A stretch of 64,000 nucleotides of DNA, from positions 1-64,000 of the forward strand of contig RCNN01000015.1 in the NCBI GenBank assembly GCA_003667245.1, given 5' to 3'. Position 1 is the stretch's first letter. Every line of letters starts with the position of its first letter. Below the pieces are notes generated by a model. It did no database searches. It was not told the DNA's origin and saw nothing but the letters and a program-made list of their open reading frames with translations. Below, piece by piece: positions 11,397 through 21,993 of this stretch. This DNA comes from Heterostelium multicystogenum (Eukaryota > Evosea > Eumycetozoa > Acytosteliales > Acytosteliaceae). Position numbers and translations under genes: made by a program.

Positions 11397-14300
11397 ATGG
11401 GGATTGTGAAAATACCTATTCTCATAGTATTGATAATTTATTTATCCAACTTTGCTTATGGTAAGTCCAAAATTTCACTCAATGGAATTGAATTGACATA
11501 TAAAAAAGATAAACCAAATGCAATTGACATGGAAAACAAATTAAATTAATCCATACAATCCATATTCTTTCTTGACATACTAATTGCTTTTTGTTTTTTT
11601 TTTTTTTTTTTGGAACCTTCTTTTATTTTATTTTTTTTTTTCTAAAACTAAAAAGGTATAACTTGTCGGGGAAATGAAATCGTCCAAGTCTACAATGGAG
11701 TACAATTCTGTGCACCCAATAATCTGGATGTCTGCAGAAATGTACATTGTCCACCTGATCATATTTGTGCCTCAGTCTCATCCAGAGGCGTATGTGTGAG
11801 AATGTCATGTTCTCACCCAACTGGCGGTAGTACCTTTTGCCTCTACCATTGTTTCTACCGCTAGCACAATTGCTACAACCACCGCTACCACTTCTGGACG
11901 TCCAACTACCGGTAGTACTGTTGCATCAACAATTGCATCCACAGCCAGTACCATTGCCACAACTACTGCCACCACTGGACCAACCAGTGGTAGTACTTTT
12001 GCCTCAACAATTGTATCTACCGCTAGCACCATTGCTACAACTACCGCCACAACTACCGGACAGCCAACAGGTGGTAGTACTGTCGCTTCGACTATTGCAT
12101 CGACTGCCAGTACCATTGCTACAACTACCGCCACAACTACCGGACAGCCAACTGGTGGTAGCACTGTCGCTTCGACTATTGCATCGACTGCCAGCACCAT
12201 TGCCACAACTACCGCCACCACTGCTCCAACCAGTGGTAGTACTGTCGCATCAACTATTGTATCAACCGCTAGTACTATTGCTACTACTACTGCTACTACT
12301 ACCGGACAGCCAACTGGTGGTAGCACTGTCGCATCAACAATTGCATCGACTGCCAGTACCATTGCCACAACCACCGCCACCACTGCTCCAACCAGTGGTA
12401 GTACTGTCGCATCAACAATTGTATCAAACCGCTAGCACCATTGCTACAACTACCGCTACAACTACCGGACAGCCAACTGGTGGTAGTACTATCGCAACAA
12501 CAACTGCATCAACAATTGCTACAACAACTGCAACAACAACAAACCAAGCATCCACAATGACACAAACAACAACTGCAAGTACAGTTGCTTCCACCACAGC
12601 TACTTCAGCCAGTGGAACTCCCACCACCGCAACAACTGCAACAACAACTGCAACAACAACTGCAACAACAACTGCAACAACAACAAACCAAGCATCAACC
12701 ATAACCCAAACCACAACTGCTACCACTGTTGCATCAAACAACTTCCCCATCATCAATTGCTTCCACCACACAAACTACAACAGCATCCACTACTGGACCT
12801 ATTTCAACAATCACTGCTTCAACAATCCAAACTACCACTGCAAACACTATCAATGACCACCACGGCCTCAACCACTGCTACAACCATTGCATCTACTGTT
12901 GGTACTGCATCAACAATTTCTGCTACGACCACTGCAACTACCACTGCTACAACTACTAGACCTGCAACCACTTCTCCAACCAGTGGTACAATTGTATCTA
13001 CAGTTGCCACTGCTACTCTCGCCACATCTATTGCCACCACAACTGCTCCAACAACTGCTTCCACTACAGCGCCAACCGGTGCTACAATCGTATCTACAGT
13101 TGCCACTGCTACTCTCGCCACATCTATTGCCACCACAACTGCTCCAACAACTGCTTCCACAACTGCTCCAACAACTGCTTCCACAACTGCTCCAACAACT
13201 GCTTCCACTACAGCTCCAACCGGTGCTACAATCGTATCTACAGTTGCCACTGCTACTCTCGCCACATCTATTGCCACCACAACTGCTCCTACAACTGCCT
13301 CAACAACTGCTCCTACAACTGCCTCAACAACTGCTCCCACAACTGCCTCCACTACAGCTCCAACCAGTGGTACAATCATATCTACAATTGCCACAGCAAC
13401 TCTTGCCACATCAATTGCCACCACTACTGCTCCTACAACTGCCTCAACAACTGCTCCTACAACTGCCTCCACTACAGCTCCAACCAGTGGTACAATCGTA
13501 TCTACAATTGCCACAGCTACTCTTGCTAATACTCTTGCTACCACCACTGCTCCTACAACTGCCTCAACAACTGCTCCTACAACTGCCTCCACTACAGCTC
13601 CAACCAGTGGTACAATCGTATCGACAATTGCCACTGCTACTCTTGCTAATACTCTTGCCACCACCACTGCTCCTACAACTGCCTCCACTACAGCTCCAAC
13701 CGGTGGTACAATCGTATCCACAGTTGCAACAGCTACTCTTGCTGGTACTCTTGCCTCCACAACTGCTCCTACAACTGCATCAACAACTGCTCCTACAAAC
13801 TGCATCAACAACTGCTCCTACAACTGCTTCCACTACAGCTCCAACCGGTGGTACAATCGTATCCACAGTTGCAACAGCTACTCTTGCTGGTACTCTTGCC
13901 TCCACCACTGCTCCTACAACTGCCTCCACAACTGCTCCTACAACTGCCTCAACAACTGCTCCTACAACTGCCTCCACTACAGCTCCAACCGGTGGTACAA
14001 TCATATCCACACTGCAACAGCTAGTCTTGCTGGAACTGTCGCTAGTACAACATCTCCAAGCACTACAAGTCCAGCAACTGCATCAACAACTGCTCCTACA
14101 ACTGCCTCCACAACAGCTCCAACCGGTGCTACAATTGTATCCACAGTTGCAACAGCTACTCTTGCTGGTACTCCTTTGCCACCACCACTGCTCCTACAAC
14201 TGCCTCAACAACTGCTCCTACAACTGCCTCAACAACTGCTCCTACAACTGCTTCCACTACAGCTCCAACCGGTGCTACAATCGTATCCACAGTTGCAACA

Positions 14301-15300
14301 GCTACCCTTGCTGGTACTCTTGCCTCCACCACTGCTCCTACAACTGCCTCCACAACTGCCTCCTACAACTGCCTCAACAACTGCTCCTACAACTGCCTCC
14401 ACTACAGCTCCAACCGGTGGTACAATCATATCCACACTTGCAACAGCTAGTCTTGCTGGAACTGTCGCTAGTAACAACATCGCCAAGCACTACAAGTCCA
14501 GCAAACTGCCTCCACTACAGCTCCTACAACTGCTTTCCACAACAGCTCCAACCGGTGGTTACAATCGTATCCACAGTTGCAACAGCTACTCTTGCTGGTA
14601 CTCTTGCCTCAACAACTGCTCCAACAACTGCCTCAACAACTGCTCCAACAACTGCCTCAACAACTGCTCCAACAACTGCCTCAACAACTGCTCCAACAAT
14701 GCCTCAACAACTGCTCCTACAACTGCCTCAACAACTGCTCCACAACTGCCTCCACTACAGCTCCAACCGGTGGTACAATCGTATCTACAGTTGCAACAGC
14801 TACTCTTGCTGGTACTCTTGCCTCCACCACTGCTCTACAACTGCCTCAACAACTTGCTCCTAAACTGCCTCCACTACAGCTCCAACGGTGGTACAATCAT
14901 ATCCACACTTGCAACAGCTAGTCTTGCTGGAACTGTCGCCAGTACAACATCTCCAAGCATACAAGTCCAGCAACTGCCTCCACAACTGCTCCTACAACTG
15001 CCTCCACCACTGCTCCTACAACTGCCTCCACCACTGCTCCTACAACTGCCTCCACCACTGCTCCTACAACTGCCTCAACAACTGCTCCTACAACTGCCTC
15101 AACAACTGCTCCTACAACTGCTTCCACTACAGCTCCAACCGGTGGTACAATCGTATCTACAGTTGCAACAGCTACTCTTGCTGGTACTCTTGCCTCCACC
15201 ACTTCTCCTACAACTTGCCTCCACTACAGCTCCAACCGGTGCTACAATCATATCCACACTTGCAACAGCTAGTCTTGCTGGAACTGTTGCCACTACATAA
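11397..15300 (+). CDS. Secreted mucin-like Thr/Ser/Ala repeat protein with Cys-rich head
   Basis: Exon 1 (11397-11460) encodes a signal peptide, MGIVKIPILIVLIIYLSNFA. A 195-nt intron (11461-11655) carries poly-T tracts. Exon 2 opens with a seven-cysteine head including DVCRNVHCPPDHICAS, which resembles follistatin-like (FOLN) modules of Dictyostelium spore-coat proteins. The rest is a Thr/Ser/Ala mucin in two repeat arrays: an array of about 28-residue units (STVASTIASTASTIATTTAT type) at 11826-12490, then 17 copies of a longer unit (GTIVSTVATATLAGTLAS plus TTAPTTAS spacers) to the stop at 15298-15300. It is expected to be heavily O-glycosylated and extracellular or in the spore coat. The frame is broken about ten times, the first at 11836-11840 (a T run), often where an extra or missing base sits in an otherwise regular repeat. 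No membrane or GPI tail is visible. The function is inferred only from composition and the Cys head. Confidence 0.75.
11826..12490 (+). repeat. Tandem repeat array A (about 84 nt units)
   Basis: Eight to nine units, each beginning ggtagtactgt(c/t)gc(a/t)tc and ending in a Thr run followed by GQPTGG or APTSG. Units alternate between these two ends, which suggests a higher-order two-unit duplication. Confidence 0.8.
12985..15298 (+). repeat. Tandem repeat array B (17 units of about 95-150 nt)
   Basis: The core ggtgctacaat(c/t)gtatc or its ggtggtacaatc variant recurs at about 12984, 13078, 13221, 13364, 13484, 13604, 13700, 13846, 13988, 14126, 14270, 14415, 14554, 14770, 14887, 15142 and 15239. 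Between cores lies a variable number of actgctcctacaactgcctc spacers. Some cores carry the variant ASLAGTVAST in place of ATLAGTLAST, which marks later unit-exchange blocks. Confidence 0.85.
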
Positions 15301-15397
15301 AAATACATTAATTTTATCTGTTATAAATAAAGAATCAATTAACATTACTTTAATTTCGATAATTAATATGAAATTCGCCACTTGTTATTTCAGTGAT

Positions 15398-18300
15398 TTA
15401 ATGGTATGTCGCCCTTTGATTTAATCTGTTACTAGTGACCAGTTCAAGGTAGCTCCACCGAACAGGAAAAGCATTTTTTATTTCAATTTGTTGCATCTTC
15501 ATATTAATTTTGGCCATGTCTGATTTTTTTCTTTGGTCCTTGATCTTAACATAAACAATGGTTGCAGTGATTGCAGCAATACCAACTACACATCCAATGA
15601 CAATACCAATAATTTGATATTTGTTGAGTGATTTTGATTTGCTACTTCTACATTGGGAGTTAGGATCATCTGATGCTGGTTTGTTGTCAACCAAGACTGA
15701 GAAATCAGGATCAATCAAAACATGATTGTTGTATTGTGGAATGTCAATTCCAATGAATGATTGAGTTGATGATGTTGTACTTGTCACTGTTTGGTATGTG
15801 TCATCAAGGATCTTGTTGACAACAATTGAGTTTGATCATCAATCATTGCTTTCTCAATGAATCTTCCATACAAACTCTTCATATCCAACTTTGAGTTTGA
15901 TCCATTGAAGTTGATCATCACCTTGTGATGTCTTTGTTGTTCCAACTGATTTCAAAGAACAATCATCATCTGATCCAATCAATGATGCTGACATTACAAC
16001 TTGAAGTTGATTGAGTGATGTTTGGAAATTGTATTTCGAAATTGAAATTGAATATTTCAATGAGGACTGCTCATTGTGTATGTTTCATTTGCAAATGTAT
16101 AGTTGTATTCTTTTGCAAACCATTGTATTGTGATATTGAATTCTGTTGCATTCTTGATCATTGTCGAATATCGATATTCAATGAAATCTATTTCATCAAG
16201 ATTTCCAAGTTTTGTTTTGTTCTCGAATATCCATGAATAATTTGATAATTTGTATTCAACAACAAGATCACCAATATCATTGAGTTTCTCGAAGTGAATC
16301 AATCGACAAGACAGTGATCAGTTTGTTGTCATTTGGTGATATTGATTGTTGTGTTTGTTGAAGGTGTTGATGGGTTGATGATAGGAGGTGGAACAGGAAT
16401 CAATTGAGATGAACAATCTGGACCATAATAGTTCTTGTAACAAACACACTCTGATTGGATGCAATTTCCATTTCCAGAACAGGTGGGATTTCCAGGACAA
16501 GATTTCGGTGATGGTGTAACAGGGGTATTGGTTGGAGAGATGGTTGGGATGGTATCAGGATTTGGAGGTGAAGGTATTGTGATAGGAGTGATTGTCATGT
16601 TATTAGATACCAAAGGATTTCTCATTACTGAGATAACATATGATGAATTCGAGTAGAATGGTGGAATTTCAACAATTATATAATTATTGAAACCAATCAA
16701 CAGTTTTAACCATAATTAAATTTCCAGAACCAAAGGATAGTGATATATTAGATCTATCAGATCCAAATTGATAACCATAAACTGTTAATCTTCGCCATCA
16801 CGGGAAATTGGTTCATATCTTTCTAAATATGGTGCTGTATAATATAACCAAAATTAGAAATTACAAATATTAACAACTCTAAATATAAAATTAACTTTGG
16901 TGTGAGAGTTTCTACTTAGCGCGATAATGTTGATAGTGGAATTCCTTTTCCACTATATTTTGAAAATATCTTGAACACCAAAATATTGGATATTGAAAAT
17001 AAGTCTGTTCGATCCAAATCCATATGGTAAGGAAATTTTTACAAGCGTATTCTGCATAAGTAATATTAGGGTTTGAGGTTATAGTACTGGGAATGAAAGT
17101 ATTTCTTCATAGAGTGATTTGATGTATGCTATTGGATTACTTAAGGTTGATATTCCCGAAGTGTCAGTAGCAGTGAATATAAGAATAACTGAATCAGAAG
17201 TTCCTACATCAATAGTTGATCGGGAAAGCAGTATATTGAAAATAGTAGGTGAAATGGATTCATAGAGTAATGGAGATTAGCATTAACCAAAATAACTCTA
17301 TTTGAATTTTGACCTTGATACATAAATGGATCAGCATAAAACTAACTCTTTCTTTTAACCCTTGATATCTCTTTGCATCCCTATCGTTTAAGGACGATGC
17401 AATGTTGCCTCCATTATCTACCAAATAGAGATCTATTACGTTATGAGAAATGTACTGGGTACCTGAGCCTCATTAGATAGACTCCTTTGAACTTATCTCC
17501 TGAAATGAGGTTAGTCAAACTGGAGTTAAATTGTATTGAAGGATTAGTTTGGGGAATAAATAATCACATAGCCCTTCTTTGAAACCATTTATATCATCTA
17601 CAATTGTAATATTCCAACTGACCAAGCTACTCGATGCAAATGTTCTATTTTCAGAAGAAATAGAAGAAACCATAGGACCCAATATATCAGCATCTGTTAA
17701 AAAACGATTATATTAGTTTGTATTATATTATTTATAGAATATAACTTACACTATTGGAAATCAAACTATAATTGAGATTTGATTTCCAAACTTGGAAAAG
17801 AAAATGGGCATTAGTAGTAGGGGTGTGTGTCAATAATCGATATGGAGCTATTCCTTCAAAACATTCATAGGGATATCAAACGAATCACAAACAACTCAAT
17901 GATGAATTCCAACCTCCTGTAAATTGTTTCATGTTTCATTGAAATCTTCATCGAATATCTCTAATATTGGTCGAAAGTCAATATTATTTGATCTAATTTG
18001 AATAGAAGAAATTGGTTGATGGACTTATTCGTTACATCAACAAAAATTACTTCAAATTTAACAAATTCGAAATCCGACACTTGTTGATTGACTAAAGACA
18101 AGAAATAATATTAATTATGTTGAAAAGGTCTTTAAAAGGATGACAATACATACATTGAGGTTTGAATGGTGATAAAATACTTGATTTTTGCAGCATTATA
18201 TGAACCATTGACATGTGATTTGCTGTATGCTTCTATAAACAAATTTCTTGAACAAACTCCATCTTTAAAATTCATATGGACAGACTTTTTTATAAAGTTC

Positions 18301-20033
18301 TACGACATTTGATGATATATCTTTTTCAGTGAGAGTACAGCTTCCAATTTGAATTTTATAGATTCAAAGACTGTATCTTGTACACCTATTTCAACCGAGA
18401 ATGAATAGGTTCCAAAAGGCATTATAGAAATTGAACTGAATACTAAATCTGCCTATAGCTATAATTTATCTATTAGTAAATAATAATATAATAATGGTAA
18501 ATACTATATTACATTTAACTTGATATGGAAAAGTGTCGAATTTATAATAGAACATTCCAAGTGCATAGTTTGTAAGATTAGAAACCTGGATATAGAGATA
18601 AAATTTTGTATTTGGGGAGTACCAGTAGTATAACCATGGATGATTTATTTGGTTTGTGTGTAACTTTGGGGCCAGTAGTACTACTAAATTACCAATCAAA
18701 AAATGTATTGCCCTTTGATTGAAATATTTGGGTGTGAAATGCTGAATGTTGTTTAAAATTCCTCTTCTGAGGAAGTCTGAGTTAAAACATGCTGTTTGTG
18801 GATTTGCCGGAAGAAAATAATCATCTATTTGATGCATGATTAATTATAGATTCCAAATTATATATTTATTGTGTGAGTTTATATTTACCAAATGTAATAT
18901 ATATATCATTGCTTGAGATAGTAGAATTTTTGGGTAATTCCTTTGTATGCCACATTGTATGAGCTTGGGTAATTCTGAATTTCTGGTACAACTAACGTTG
19001 CAACTTTATTATTTCCTTTAACTGGGTATAATCTAATACGTTTGTAAATATTAGAATGAATAAAATTACTCCTGGATTTGAAACTACAAAAGAGAACCAG
19101 ACTGGATTGTTGGCTAGATATTTATATATAACTACAGGATCTGAACCAAGAAATGTTGATCTAAGAATTTGAGGTGTTGTGTTTCTAATAATTCAAAATT
19201 ACAAATTAGAGCACAATGTACTAAAACCATATGATAATAATATACCTTTAAAGAACACATCACTAATGGTTGAACTATATTTTATATCACCACCCAAAAG
19301 AATTGATAAGGTAAAATTATTGTAAGTATTCTTATCAAGAAAGGGATGCCAACGAAATAGTTGAATTGAGTTCCGGTTCTGAAACAATAGTGTAAGCTAC
19401 AATAAAAAGCATCAGCATCACAGTGAAAGATGGAAGTGGTAATACAAGTTCTGGGACTTGAAAAACACTCTGAAGGATTGCCATTGGATTAGAGATTGTC
19501 TGGAAAATGGTGATATATTTGTAATAGTAAAATTTGGAACATCTTGGAATGATTGTTTAGTATATATTATCTTTTGGAGGAAACTATTGAAGCAAAAGTT
19601 ACCTAAACACTTGATAATTTAATTCTTTATCCACATAATTATATTGGGAAGTACTACTGGAGCAATTCATTGTAAAATTTGTAGGAGTTACTCCTAATGG
19701 AAAGTCTACTAATGTCGAATAGAACACATAGTCATTCACTTCTACTTTAGATATGAAAGTAATCGGAGCACCCAGAGCTTGCATAGAGATTCACATCCAA
19801 TAAGCATCCTGTTGTATTTAACAAAAAGACTACTTCATCTCGACAGTAGTTATTTGTCTATCAATATACTTTGGGTTTGTAAGTGTATTTTACATTCTTG
19901 ACTATTAAACCAATTCATTTAGATTAGATTTAAATTGTAATTTCTTACTTCTTAAAGAATTTACCAAACAAGATGCAAAGAAAGCTAAAAAAAATACAAT
20001 AAATATAAATAAATATTTGTAGATATAATTCAT
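15398..20033 (-). pseudogene. ComC-like EGF/supersandwich membrane protein, copy 2 (probably decaying)
   Basis: Tandem paralogue of the gene at 4727-9460, same strand. Start 20033 gives a signal peptide (MNYIYKYLFIFIVFFLAFFA then SCLVNS) followed by an intron at the equivalent place. Ectodomain exons and introns line up with copy 1, but at roughly 16.7-19.6 kb the reading is interrupted often and longest open stretches are about 60-120 codons. The EGF module is intact here (CSGNGNC ... ECVCYKNYYGPDC), followed by the supersandwich-like region and the same transmembrane helix. Near the end an extra base shifts the frame after MKMQQ, replacing the LK stop by an extension of roughly 27 residues to 15398. 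Single-base indels in the last 1 kb break the frame at about 15825, 15878, 16070, 16285 and 16345. Copy 1 is the intact counterpart at most of these. It may be a pseudogene or a real gene with poor sequence. Confidence 0.7.
15480..16480 (-). repeat. Near-identical 1 kb tract shared with 4728-5720
   Basis: Partner of the copy 1 tract. Identity covers the transmembrane, supersandwich and most of the EGF coding region. It ends at about 16480, where the Thr/Pro stalk and ectodomain become clearly divergent. Confidence 0.85.
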
Positions 20034-20661
20034 TTTTGAATATCAATAAACATCAATAGTAATCAATATTTTGATCACTATTTTCATCCATCATAGAAAA
20101 AAGATAAATCAAAATTATATCCACAATTAGGTTCCAAATTGATATTGGCTAAAAAAATCCAAAGATATTTTTTTAAGAAACGCACTCTTTTGTTGTAGGA
20201 AAGAGACGCTCAAATCCGATGATGATATACTGTGAAATCTAAAGATACTTCAGAAAAAGTCTCATATTTCCAAATGATTTATTTTTACTACAAGTTTTGA
20301 ACAATCTAATACTTTCTTGAGAACATTGACTATAAAATAAGTCAATCAATAAAATATTTGAGTGAAAATTGAATGATATACATATTATTATATGTGGTGT
20401 ATATAACTTTATTACTTTGAATATTTGATAACATAACATATGTGGGTCCAGGATCCAACCAGTGGGAATGATTGAAATGTAGATTCTTTAAATTGGATGG
20501 ATATCAATAATTATTATCTTGAAAATTGTGGGTGAACTGATGCATCATTTTTTATTGATCATTAAAAGAATCAGACCTGTCTGATCGATTAGAATCATCA
20601 TCATTTTGAATACTGACACTTGTCACCTGTCAATCATCATCACCATCAGATATTCATAAAT
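20034..20661. other. Intergenic, divergent promoter region
   Basis: Separates the divergent starts of ComC-like copy 2 and the Hsp33 gene. AT-rich; no coding pattern or structured element stands out. Confidence 0.6.
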
Positions 20662-21948
20662 ATGTTACGATTTACTATAAAGGATTTTGGTAGTAGATTA
20701 CTCAATAATGGTGGCTTCCTTTACTCATGCAGTAAAGTAGATAGTGTACAATCATTCATAGACAAGCACAGAGAACAGAATCTTCAGAAAAAGAAACTAC
20801 TCAGCTGCACTCGAAGAGAACAACACATCCACGCCACCTCCTTTGTCCTCGAAGGCACTAGAGCATAAAGTATGATTGGCTGATCTACTAATCTACTACT
20901 ACTAATATTAATACGATCTCGATACTTATATTCATGTTGTTGTTTGTTCATTCGATTATATAGAGAACAAGAGACCAAGTTGTAACAGCTTTTTCAAATC
21001 AACTTAGATTGTCGATCATCAATTTGACAAAGGCTGCCAATGTTGGAAAGACTAAGCATGGCTTGAATAGCCAGGAGACCATGCAGCTGAGTAAGATGAT
21101 GTCGGGTGTGTCACTATGTGCATCTTTCTTGAGTGATGAAGAGCGTATCAGTGCTCAGATCAGATGTGGAAACCGAAACCCTCAATACCTCTATGCAGAG
21201 GCAATTCAAGTTGGCGAGGTGCGTGGCTACCTTGTCAACAACGACACAATTGCAGAGCAGGAGAAAGACTACCGCTATAGAAAGGAGAATCCACCTGTTG
21301 GACTTTTCCAATTCAACAAGATTCTCTACGGACAAACTAAGCCAATTGAGAGCACTGTGGAGCTGGAAGATTACAGTATTACTACAGAGTTCCAACGATA
21401 CTTTGACATGTCAGAGCAGATTCCAACAGTTATATCACTCGAACACGAACACGACTCAGACGGTACAGTAACATTCAATGGAGGTATACTTGTGCAATCG
21501 CTACCAACAACACCGGAATCCACGATGAAAGCCGTGCAAGAGAACGTCAGACTCTTCAAAATCGACAACCTATTAAACAAAGAAAAGAAGTCTCTCGAAG
21601 ACATCCTCAAACTAATAGCACCTCACCCTATTGAGATTATCGGAAGTACATTCGTTGACTTCTTCTGCAGGTAACTAACTCGCTAGCCACCATTAACATC
21701 ATACATCACTCAAGAACAACAATCGAACTAACCATAACCTCACACACAATTACAGATGCAGTTTGAAATCATTTAAGAGTAGATTGGTTACATTGGGATT
21801 GTATGAGATAAAGTACTTGAAAGATAACAAGCATGATACACTCAATTGTAATTATTGTAATAAGAAATACGTTTTACAGAACCAAGACTTTGATGAGATG
21901 ATAAAGACAATCGAATCAACACCAAATAAAGATAAGGAATCAAAGTAA
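20662..21948 (+). CDS. Hsp33-type redox chaperone, probably mitochondrial
   Basis: Redox-activated holdase chaperone of the Hsp33 family. Three exons: 20662-20868, 20964-21670 and 21756-21948, with phase-consistent GT-AG introns. Exon 1 gives a basic, acid-poor presequence (MLRFTIKDFGSRLLNN) and, after a one-base frame shift near 20790, RKRNYSAALEEN. The R-N-Y-S pattern resembles a mitochondrial processing site. Exon 2 reads RDQVVTAFSNQLRLSIINLT, then KHGLNSQETMQLSKMMSGVS, GEVRGYL and GGILVQ, all family landmarks. The zinc-binding C-x-C (FCRCS) is split by intron 2, and C-x-x-C (CNYCNKKY) follows in exon 3, as expected for the Hsp33 redox switch. Eukaryotic Hsp33 is rare outside protists and algae. 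The in-frame TAA just before the exon 1 donor disappears in the corrected frame. Confidence 0.85.
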
Positions 21949-21993
21949 AGTAATAGCTTATACATATATATATAATAATAATTTAGGATCGAT

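Noticed and set aside
11805..15308. Long reverse-strand Val/Ala-rich ORFs and forward Pro/Leu/Gln-rich and Asn/Cys/Tyr-rich ORFs
   Set aside because: They are shadows of the mucin repeat DNA read in other frames; no start context, domain or signal supports them as genes.
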